Source: Jiangella asiatica (lineage in GTDB: Bacteria; Actinomycetota; Actinomycetes; Jiangellales; Jiangellaceae). Taken from it: DNA of 64,000 nt. Below the pieces are notes generated by a model. That model worked only from the letters and a program-made list of their open reading frames with translations. It searched no databases and was not told the DNA's origin. The DNA is taken from assembly GCF_004349065.1 (NCBI RefSeq), contig NZ_SMKZ01000017.1:62001-126000 (forward strand), given 5' to 3'. The position numbers were made by a program, and so were the translations under genes. How positions within the stretch are numbered: the stretch's first letter is position 1; the number at the start of each line of letters is the position of its first letter. This document shows positions 43,516 to 50,691 of the stretch, in pieces.

Positions 43516-44901
43516 CTACCTTGTCCCCTCGTCGAAATCGTCCTGGGCCTGCGAGAGGGCGTCCTGTGGCGTCGCGCTGCCCGACAGGTAGCTCTCGAAT
43601 GCGCGTTGAATGCAGTCGAAGAGCAGGGCGTTGTCCTCGGTGGTCGGCATCGCGCGGCCGTTGTCGATCGAGTACTTCGCGACGAAGTTCCACTGATCCG
43701 ACTTCGCTTCGACGAGCGCCTTATCGTTCAGGACCGAGGGCCGCATCGGGAGCGCCTCAGTCTCGGCCACGTAGGTTCTCTGGCCTTCCGGCCCGCAGAA
43801 GTTCATCGCGAAGTCGAATGCCAGTTCGGTCTTCGCGTCGTCCTTCCTCTCCTGCGCCGGCAGCATCGCGGCCCAGAAGCCGCACAGCGTGACGTCCTTC
43901 GAATCTGTCGTCGGCCGCGGCGTCTTGAACACGTCGTACTGGTCACCCAATCCGGCGTTGTCGAGCTGCCCGAGAACCCATGTTCCATCGAACTGGCAGG
44001 ACACGTCGCCATCGGTCAGCATCTTCACGTATTCGTCCTGGTCTGACACACCGAGCAGGGATTTCGGGGAGTACGTGTGGACGTTGATCAAGCTGTTGTA
44101 GTACTCGAACGTCTTGTACATCTCGACTGTTTCCAGGTCGGCCTTGCCCTGCTCGTCGACCACGTCGCCGCCGAGCATCCACAGCGTTGAGAGGACCGTC
44201 ATCGTGGGGGTGTGGATGAAAGGTCCGGCCCAGAATCCGTAGCCGCCTTTGCCTGCGTCGACCAGGGTGGACAAGGCGTCGTCGAACTCAGCCCACGTCG
44301 TCGGCGGGGTGGTGACTCCCGCATCCGCGAAGGCGGCCTTGTCGTAGATCGTCAGACGTGCGTCAGTGGTGAAGGGCAGAGCTACCGGCGAGCCGTCGTA
44401 GGACGCAAGTGAAGTCAGTGGCTGCTGGTTGTAGTCGTTCCAGTCTCCCGGCAGATCCCCGAGATCGGTGAGATTGCCCCCGGCGGCAAGCTTGGGGATG
44501 TTGAGATCGTTGACCCAGATCACGTCAGCAGGATTGCCGGCCTTCGCCGCCAGCAACGCTGTGCGACTGACCGTCAACGGGTCGACCTCCTCGATCTTCA
44601 ACTCAACATCGGGATGCTTCTTCTTCCAGTTCTGCAGCATGTTGAACAGGACGTGCGCATCGTCACCGATGCCCTTCGCTTCCTCTTTGGACAGGCTGGT
44701 GAGCGAATTGAGTTTGGCGAAGTTGTAGATGTTCGGGGAAACCACGCGCAGCGTCTTATCACGAGCACCTGCGCCACTTCCGCCATATCCACATGAGGTC
44801 AGCGCAGGGGGCAGCGAGAGACCAGCAGCAGCTGCCATCGCAGACTTCAGTACCGTCCGGCGGCTGAGGGGGTGGATCGGCTCGACACGGCGGTTACGCA
44901 T
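43516..44901 (-). CDS. Carbohydrate ABC transporter solute-binding protein (Tat lipoprotein)
   Basis: 461 residues from ATG at 44901 with GGAGGTG 6 nt upstream. The signal LSRRTVLKSAMAAAAGLSLP carries a twin-arginine motif and ends in the lipobox LTSCGYG. The mature protein is a family-1 sugar-binding fold (AAKAGNPADVIWVNDLNIPK; FYDKAAF-like TIYDKAAFADAGVTTPPTTW). First gene of the eight-gene minus operon, 4 bp before the GH36-like gene. Confidence 0.9.
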   Translation of the reverse strand: MRNRRVEPIHPLSRRTVLKSAMAAAAGLSLPPALTSCGYGGSGAGARDKTLRVVSPNIYNFAKLNSLTSLSKEEAKGIGDDAHVLFNMLQNWKKKHPDVELKIEEVDPLTVSRTALLAAKAGNPADVIWVNDLNIPKLAAGGNLTDLGDLPGDWNDYNQQPLTSLASYDGSPVALPFTTDARLTIYDKAAFADAGVTTPPTTWAEFDDALSTLVDAGKGGYGFWAGPFIHTPTMTVLSTLWMLGGDVVDEQGKADLETVEMYKTFEYYNSLINVHTYSPKSLLGVSDQDEYVKMLTDGDVSCQFDGTWVLGQLDNAGLGDQYDVFKTPRPTTDSKDVTLCGFWAAMLPAQERKDDAKTELAFDFAMNFCGPEGQRTYVAETEALPMRPSVLNDKALVEAKSDQWNFVAKYSIDNGRAMPTTEDNALLFDCIQRAFESYLSGSATPQDALSQAQDDFDEGTR

Positions 44902-45159
44902 GAACACCTCCGGTAGGGCCAGCCTGCCACATGGTGGCCATGCCAAAATGTCACACGGAAGGGTGTGGGTCAAGGGATGAGAACAACCGGTCATCACGAA
45001 CCGACGCGGACAGCGTTTGCCTCTATGTCCGGGCGACAGGCGAGTGACGCCGACAGAGAATGAGGGGAGCGGCTGCGTAGTTGCCGTGGAAGGACGTCAT
45101 GCCCACACCGCGATGCGGACGAGCTGGACCGCCTTGAATCGCTCCAAGTCGATGTGCAT
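44902..45159. other. Promoter region of the operon and edge of the remnant zone
   Basis: The first 100 bases must hold the promoter of the binding-protein operon; I see no clear operator palindrome. The rest has no recognised gene. Confidence 0.35.
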
Positions 45160-45300
45160 GTGCCGAAGGCGTCGTGGTGGTGGCCTGGCTGTTGGGAGCA
45201 GCCGGGAGTCGGTTCTCCGGTGGGTGGCCCAGGCCGGCGTCGACGCCGGCGCGATGCCGGTGTGCCCATCGAGGGTGCTCGCCGAGCTGGCGTTCGAGGG
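45160..45300 (+). mobile_element. IS3-type transposase OrfA fragment
   Basis: The plus-strand frame reads GSSRESVLRWVAQAGVDAGA then MPV, matching the helix-turn-helix end of IS3-family OrfA (VSRESVRRWVxQAQVDAGxRPG). Only about 30 codons are recognisable and there are no inverted ends or OrfB. A small scar of a former insertion. Confidence 0.5.
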
Positions 45301-45799
45301 GTCCGTCCCGCTCGAACTCCAACCGTGCCTTCTGTCTCGGTGCGGCCTAGAGAGCCGGGGCCTCGAGCGAACCTCGACTCGCCGAGCGACCGCCTTTCTG
45401 CCCGCACGGCAGAGCGGCTGCCTGGCGGCCCGGCGACCTCGCTCCGCACCCGGGTGGCCGTCAAAAAGTCATCTGTCTTCGCTTGGACATCACACCTAGC
45501 CTCGGGATTTCATGTCGTCGGGTCGTGTTCGGCGTATGACGCACGGAAGTGCCTGTCCAACGCGGGATTCTTGGGATTGCTGAGGCCTCAAAATCGCCGA
45601 GTGGAAGGCACTCCGTAGGTGAAGGGCGAAGTCGCCAAGATCGACACCGGGCGGTGGCTGACGGCGTCGTTCGCGTTGCCGGATGCTCGCTTGCCAACCG
45701 TCAGCAAGGCGCCTTCGACTTCCGGCTGGGAGCCGGGACGGGCGACGCGGAGGCGGCGACGATTCATCTTGCTGACGCCGTGGTCCGGGCCCGGTAGGC

Positions 45800-46240
45800 C
45801 GAACGGGCGGCTCCGACCCGAGCTCCCGCAACGACCGCCGCCTCGCCGTCGGCACCGGCTGGGTGAAGAACGGCGATCGCTGGATCGTCACCACGAATCA
45901 CGGCGACGGCGCGCTTACGGTCCGACGCGCCGATGGGCGCTGGCGGGGGACCGTCACACTGCCGTCCTGGTACGTAGCCGAACACGTCGATCTCGGCTAT
46001 GCGATCACGGCCCACCGCGCGCGAGGGGCCACCGTCGATGCCGCCCACGTGGTCGTGCGCTCCCCGGCCATGACGCGCGAGGCCTTGTACGTCGCAATGA
46101 CCCGAGGCCGGCACAAGAACATCGCCTACGTCGCCACCGATCGCGCACCTCAAGGAGCACCAGCGCGCAGGCGGCGACGACCCGACGGCGCGCTGGCCCA
46201 TGGCGTCAGTTACTCACAGGGCCGGGACCGATCGACTTGA
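45800..46240 (+). pseudogene. MobF relaxase/helicase, C-terminal remnant
   Basis: In frame to the stop at 46238-46240: RNDRRLAVGTGWVKNGDRW, LPSWYVAEHVDLGYAITAHR, and TREALYVAMTRGRHKNIAYV. This is the RecD/TraI-like helicase end of actinobacterial MobF relaxases (motifs RRNDRRL, ITAHRARG, LYVAMTRGR). The upstream ~800 residues are absent. It has the same orientation as the N-terminal remnant at 22943-23613. Confidence 0.8.
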
Positions 46241-46340
46241 GCATGTGCCCCGTCGGCCACCCCCCGGCCCGCGACGCGTCGGCCCCACATTTGTAGGGCG
46301 GTGCGCCAGTGGTCGTGCCGGAGGCAGACCACCCATTGGG

Positions 46341-46574
46341 GAGAGCGCAGCATGCGCGGACATCTGCGACACGACCGGTCGGGCGTTGTCGCGGCACACC
46401 GGCTATGACGCCAACCTCACGCGCGCGTTCCTCGAAGCGGGCGCGACTGCATGCTTGGCATGCGGTGACGAGTGTGATCGGCACGCGGAGATGCACGAGC
46501 ACTGCAGGATCTGTGCGGAGGCGTGTCGTCGCAGCGAGCAGGCATGCCGAGAGCTGCTCGGCTCGCTGGGCTAG
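46341..46574 (+). pseudogene. Four-helix-bundle copper-storage protein, C-terminal half
   Basis: The last 77 residues of a DUF326/Csp-type Cys-rich bundle: ACADICDTTGRALSRHTGYD, ATACLACGDECDRHAEMHEH, and CRICAEACRRSEQACRELL. The spaced Cys of CxxxC helices that bind Cu(I) are clear. Full-length relatives are about 130 residues; the first two helices are missing and the frame runs back into the relaxase remnant, so the front was lost at the junction. It lies next to a CsoR/copper-chaperone locus and may have been part of it. Confidence 0.7.
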
Positions 46575-46604
46575 CGAGCTGCGGGCTGCTGCGGGAAGCC
46601 CCCA

Positions 46605-46627
46605 CACGGCGCCGACGAGGCGCCGTG
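46605..46627. terminator. Hairpin between the copper-protein fragment and the MFS gene
   Basis: Arms CACGGCGCC and GGCGCCGTG (9 bp, perfect) around loop GACGA, located between converging genes. No strong U-tract on either strand. Confidence 0.45.
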
Positions 46628-46766
46628 CGGAGGAGTCGGCCGCTCGGTCAGTACGGCACGTCCGATGCAGTCCAATGCGCATGCCGGCACTGTCCTTGCC
46701 GCCGGATTCCGCACCGTTGCAGTCATCCGGGGGAGGGACGTCACCGCGAACTGCGCCTGTGACTTC

Positions 46767-48218
46767 TCATCGCCGCTCAGAAACACCCTCGAGCTGGTCC
46801 ACCGACGCATCGTTCGCCCGGCGTGGCGAACGCAGCGTGATCGCGGCGAGCAGTGCACCGACCAGCGCAATGGCTGCGGCGCCGATAAACGCGGCGGAGA
46901 ATCCCTCGGTGAGGGCGGGCAGGTCACCCAGCTGATCGGCGCCGTAGCCCGCGGCGACGGCGGTCATAGCCGCGAGGCCGAGGGCGGAGCCGACCTGGTA
47001 GCTGGTGTTGACGATGCCGGAGGCCAGGCCGCCTTCCTCGGGTCGGGCGGAGGAGATGGCGGTGCCCAGCGAGGGGATGAAGGCCAGAGACATGCCCAGG
47101 GCGGCGACGAGCGACGCGGGGAGCACGTCGACCCAGAAGTTGCCGTCGGGGCGGATCAACGAGAGCCACGCCATGCCGACGGCGAGGATCGCCAGGCCGG
47201 TGACCGTCATCGCCTTGGGGCCGAACCGGCCGATCGCACGCGGCGCCAGGGCGATCATGCCGATCATGATGAGCACCGTCATCGGCAGCAGTGCGGCACC
47301 GCTGGGGAAGGCGCTGTAGCCGAGGACCTGTTGCAGGTAGAGGTTCAGGAAAAACCACATGGGGATCCACGCGCCGCCGAGCAGCAGCTGGGCAAGGTTG
47401 GCGGCGCCGAGGTTCGGGGTGCGGAAGATCGACAGCCGCATCAGCGGTTCCCGGCGTGCGGCCTGGACCGCGAGGAAGATGCCGAGCAGGACGACGGCGC
47501 CGGCCAGCACGAGCCACGTCTCCCCGGAAGCCCAGCCGACCTCCGGGGCACGCACGATCGCATAGACGGCCGCGCCGAGGCCCGCCGTCACCGTGATCGC
47601 ACCGACGACATCGATCGAGCCGCGGGCGCCGGCCCCGCCGGCCGGCATCAGCGCGGGCGCCGCGAACAGCGCGAGCAGCGCGATCGGGATGTTGATGTAG
47701 AAGACCCACGGCCAGGAGATGTATTCGGTGATAACGCCGCCGAGGAACACGCCGGCGGTGCCGCCGGCCGGCGCGGCCGCGCCGTAGATGGCCAAGGCCT
47801 TGGTGAGCTGCCGCGGCTCGGCGCCGAACAGCATCATGAGCAGCGTGAGGGCCGATGGGGCGATCAGTGCCGCGCCGACGCCCTGCACGGCCCGGCCGGT
47901 CAACTCGACGGCGACTGTCCCGGCGGCGCCCGCGAGCACGGAGCCGACCAGGAGGATGAACCAGCCCAGGCCGAACATCCGGCGAGCCCCGAACAGGTCC
48001 GACAGCCGTCCGCCGAGCAGCAGCAGACCGCCGAAAGCTACGACGTAAGCGTTGAAGACCCAGGACAGCTCGTTCTGAGAGAAGCCCAGATCGGCCTGGA
48101 TCTGCGGAAGCGCGACGCCGATGATCGACGTGTCCATGATCACCATGAACTGTGCCATGGCGATCAAAGCCAACGCGGCCCAACGCCGCGAGGCCGCCGA
48201 CGACGATGTCGTAGACAT
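46767..48218 (-). CDS. MFS exporter, DHA2 (14-helix) family
   Basis: 483 residues from ATG at 48218 with AAGGAG 5 nt upstream. Motifs: FMVIMDTSIIGVALPQIQAD (helix 1, the DHA2 'D-x-TIVNVALP' block), LLLLGGRLSDLFGARRMFGL (loop 2-3), and AAPAGGTAGVFLGGVITEYI (antiporter motif C region). About 14 hydrophobic segments. It diverges from csoR, and a CsoR-like box overlaps its leader, so it may export copper-related or other toxic compounds when CsoR is released. A DHA2 exporter under CsoR is unusual. Confidence 0.9.
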   Translation of the reverse strand: MSTTSSSAASRRWAALALIAMAQFMVIMDTSIIGVALPQIQADLGFSQNELSWVFNAYVVAFGGLLLLGGRLSDLFGARRMFGLGWFILLVGSVLAGAAGTVAVELTGRAVQGVGAALIAPSALTLLMMLFGAEPRQLTKALAIYGAAAPAGGTAGVFLGGVITEYISWPWVFYINIPIALLALFAAPALMPAGGAGARGSIDVVGAITVTAGLGAAVYAIVRAPEVGWASGETWLVLAGAVVLLGIFLAVQAARREPLMRLSIFRTPNLGAANLAQLLLGGAWIPMWFFLNLYLQQVLGYSAFPSGAALLPMTVLIMIGMIALAPRAIGRFGPKAMTVTGLAILAVGMAWLSLIRPDGNFWVDVLPASLVAALGMSLAFIPSLGTAISSARPEEGGLASGIVNTSYQVGSALGLAAMTAVAAGYGADQLGDLPALTEGFSAAFIGAAAIALVGALLAAITLRSPRRANDASVDQLEGVSERR

Positions 48219-48230
48219 CTTATACTCCTT

Positions 48231-48245
48231 ACCGGTAGGGGGTAT
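48231..48245. promoter_or_regulatory. CsoR-like operator before the MFS gene
   Basis: On the minus strand ATACCCCCTACCGGT followed by AAGGAG: the C-rich TACCCC half and GGTA half are the TACC-Cn-GGTA pattern bound by CsoR proteins. It ends just before the ribosome site, 13 nt from the start codon, where binding would block expression. Confidence 0.6.
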
Positions 48246-48397
48246 CTGAATGTTGCACTGAACCCATTGGCTGTGAGTCGTGTGCTCCTTGCCTGCGTTG
48301 TGGTGTAGGTAACGGTCCCGTTGATCGGGCCTCGTGCTCGCAATCGCTTGATCTCGGCGCACGGCTGGCGCTGGCCGGTCGTCGGCGTGGCGTTGTG

Positions 48398-48416
48398 ATA
48401 TACCCTAGGGGGGTAC
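48398..48416. promoter_or_regulatory. CsoR operator before csoR
   Basis: ATATACCCTAGGGGGGTAC is a G/C-tract palindrome with TACCC and GGGTA ends, the canonical CsoR operator form. It lies about 75 bp upstream of csoR, in the divergent region with the MFS gene. Confidence 0.75.
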
Positions 48417-48490
48417 GGTTACAAGCGCAAGTGCCCGAGAAGTCGCGGGACGCCGATTGTGATCGTGAGGCGAAGCGAAGGAGAGAACGG

Positions 48491-48817
48491 ATGGTCAACG
48501 CGCAGCTCGAGCGCGCGGCCGACGAGCAGGCCGGCTCGCACGGCTACATCCATCGCAAGGACGACTACCTCAAGCGGCTCACCCGCATCGAAGGTCAAGC
48601 CCGCGGGCTCCAGCGGATGGTGGACGAGGAGAAGTACTGCATCGACATCCTCACCCAGGTGTCGGCGATGGCCAAGGCACTGGAGTCGGTGGCGCTGGAC
48701 CTGCTCGAGGAGCACCTGGCCCACTGCGTCGTCGAGGCAGCCCGCGCCGGTGGCCCCGAGGCCGAGGCCAAGGTCAAGGAAGCTTCTGGCGCCATCGCCC
48801 GCCTCGTGCGGTCCTGA
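48491..48817 (+). CDS. csoR: Copper-sensing repressor CsoR
   Basis: 108 residues from ATG at 48491 (GGAGAG upstream; earlier in-frame starts would run into the operator). All-helical DUF156 protein with the Cu(I) ligands Cys50 (EEKYCIDIL), His75 and Cys79 (LLEEHLAHCV), the same 25- and 4-residue spacing as M. tuberculosis CsoR. Copper binding should release the operators at 48398 and 48231. The copper chaperone gene follows 43 bp downstream. Confidence 0.93.
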   Translation: MVNAQLERAADEQAGSHGYIHRKDDYLKRLTRIEGQARGLQRMVDEEKYCIDILTQVSAMAKALESVALDLLEEHLAHCVVEAARAGGPEAEAKVKEASGAIARLVRS

Positions 48818-48860
48818 AGCCCAGCCCTATTGACACACCACTTCAGAAGGAGGGTTCGAG

Positions 48861-49067
48861 ATGACCACGTCCACCTATACCGTCACCGGCATGACCTGCG
48901 GTCACTGCGTCAGCTCCGTTCACGAGGAGGTCAGCGACATCCCGGGCGTCACCGCCGTCGACGTCGACCTCGCCAGCGGCAAGCTCGACGTCACCGCTGA
49001 AGGCCCGGTCAGCGACGACGCCATTGGCGCCGCGGTCAATGAGGCCGGCTACCAGCTCGCTGGGTGA
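48861..49067 (+). CDS. copZ: Heavy-metal-associated copper chaperone
   Basis: 68 residues, single HMA domain. GMTCGHCVSSV gives the Cu(I)-binding Cys13 and Cys16; the ferredoxin-like remainder (GVTAVDVDLASGKLDV) is complete. AGAAGGAGG precedes the ATG. Downstream of csoR in the same direction. No CopA-type ATPase follows in this window, so the chaperone's usual partner is missing locally. Confidence 0.92.
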   Translation: MTTSTYTVTGMTCGHCVSSVHEEVSDIPGVTAVDVDLASGKLDVTAEGPVSDDAIGAAVNEAGYQLAG

Positions 49068-49136
49068 CGCGCACGCGGCCGACGCGATCGGGTCGCCGCC
49101 TCGAGCCTGGCCACCCCGGCCAGCGCACTGCTGAAT

Positions 49137-49176
49137 GTCGCCGTCGGGCCGACCATCGGGTCGCCCCGACGGCGAC
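49137..49176 (+). terminator. Hairpin downstream of copZ
   Basis: Arms GTCGCCGTCGGG and CCCGACGGCGAC (12 bp, perfect) with a 16-nt loop, about 70 bp after copZ. It probably ends the csoR-copZ transcript; the U-tract is weak. Confidence 0.55.
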
Positions 49177-49323
49177 GGTGTCTGGCCGCCGTGGATGTGC
49201 GCGCTCTGGCTGCTCAGCATCAGCTGATCGTCGGAGTTGGTCGGCTGACCTGATGGGTACCCGATGCCTCGGGAAGGCGGCCGACGGCCGTTGCTATGCC
49301 CAAGCCGACGCGCGGAGCGACGC

Positions 49324-50081
49324 ATGGTGACGAGAAGGGCGATCATCGCTGGTGGCGGCATCGCTGGGCTGGTGGTCGCGCGCGGGTTGCTCGGTCTGGG
49401 CTGGGACGTGACGCTCTACGAGCAGGCGCCGACGTTCGCGCCCGTGGGTGCCGGGATCATGCGCGCTCCCAACGGGGTTCGCGCGCTGTCCTGGCTGGGT
49501 CTCGGTCAGCAACTGCGGTCCATGTCGATGGCCCACGGCGAGGCGGCCATCCGAGACTCGTCAGGCCGTTGGCTGCTCAGGACGAGTGTCGACGCGTTCG
49601 AGCAGAGGTTCGGCGTGCCGACCTACGCCCTCGCGCTGACCTGCATCGCATGCTGACGCGTGCGGTCGAAGGCGCGGCGATGCGGACGGCTCATCGAGTC
49701 ACGGGTGTGCGGCTTGCCTCTACGCCGGCGGTCACCTTCGGCGGACCTGATGGGCCGGGGCGAGGATCATGCGGACCTCGTCGTGACCGCGGACGGCATC
49801 GACAGCTCGATCCGGTCCGCACTGTTCGCAGGCCATCCCGGCACAGCTATGCCGGATACATCACCTGGCGCGGCGTCGTTCCACCAGAGGACGCACCGCC
49901 AGGAAGTCGCGATGTGGGTGTGACGGAAACGTGGGGTCGAGGTGAGCGGTTCGGCATCGTCCCGCTCGGCGACGGACAGATCTACTGGTTCGCCACCGGC
50001 GCGTTCCGGCCGGATCGCACGAGAACGATGGCCTGGACGACCTCCGCGTCCGCTTGCCCGAGAACGACAACCGCAGCGTGA
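49324..50081 (+). pseudogene. FAD-dependent aromatic-hydroxylase-like monooxygenase, broken
   Basis: Starts intact at ATG 49324: MVTRRAIIAGGGIAGLVVAR (GxGxxG), LYEQAPTFAPVGAGIMRAPN. At about 49635 it shifts frame and continues with LHRMLTRAVEGAAMRTAHRV, shifts again through ADLVVTADGIDSSIRSALFA (the DG motif) and again to YAGYITWRGVVPPEDAPPGS and RFGIVPLGDGQIYWFATGAF. At least three frame changes, and the C-terminal quarter is absent. A relic of a UbiH/kynurenine-hydroxylase-type flavoprotein. Confidence 0.8.
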
Positions 50082-50298
50082 ACAGGTGACGCGGATCTGA
50101 TCGCCTACGCCGTCAGCGGGCCGCCGCAGATCAACCTCGCACGCGTCGGGCCGCGCCCACGCGTCAGATCCCGCGGTGGGTGAAGCCCCGAGGTCCGGTG
50201 TGTCTGCTCGCGGTGCCGTTGTGGACGGCCGCAGACCCAGCGGCCGTCAGAGGTGTCGTCCTGTCGCACACCGCGAGAGCCAACTCCTGGACGCCATG

Positions 50299-50691
50299 TC
50301 AGGTGCAGCGGAGGAGAAGGTGGAGGGTGCTGTGGTTGGCGAGTCCGCCGAGGGCGGCGAGGGCGCGGAAGGTCAGGTTGACCTCGACCGTGGTCGCGGT
50401 GTGCAGCCGCACGCCGAAGGCCGTGTCCTGGCGATGGTGACCGGTGAGCTCGTGGACCGGAAGATCGAGATCCACGCCGTTGACCGGCGGTGCTTCGATG
50501 GCCAGGGGCCCGGCGACGAAGCCGTCGTTGCGGACGGCGACGCCGATGGTGTGCCATTGGCCTGGGATGAGGTCGCCGAGGGCTGTGCCGGTTCGTGCGA
50601 CGGTGACCCGTGCCTCGGGATTGATGCTGACGGCTATCGGGGCCGTGGTGTCGATCGGCCCGCACCCGCAGCCAGGCGCGTGGTCGCTCAT
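50299..50691 (-). CDS. Small protein coupled to the CehA/McbA-like metallohydrolase
   Basis: 130 residues from ATG at 50691, overlapping the stop of the upstream gene (ATGA). It opens with MSDHAPGCGCGPIDTT, a short Cys/His-rich head, then a predicted all-beta region (ARVTVARTGTALGDLIPGQW; HTIGVAVRNDGFVAGPLAIE; TTVEVNLTFRALAALGG) like an immunoglobulin or CARDB-type sandwich. No named family recognised. The tight coupling implies it works with the hydrolase. Confidence 0.65.
   Translation of the reverse strand: MSDHAPGCGCGPIDTTAPIAVSINPEARVTVARTGTALGDLIPGQWHTIGVAVRNDGFVAGPLAIEAPPVNGVDLDLPVHELTGHHRQDTAFGVRLHTATTVEVNLTFRALAALGGLANHSTLHLLLRCT

Noticed and set aside
23614-45600. Direct repeats flanking the sugar-gene block
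   Set aside because: Only short matches such as GGCGTTCGA appear at both junctions, which is too little to call a target-site duplication.
45619-45797. Further relaxase sequence just upstream of the C-terminal remnant
   Set aside because: Frames here (for example DTGRWLTASFALPDARLP) look protein-like but I cannot match them to the relaxase, so the remnant is started at about 45800.
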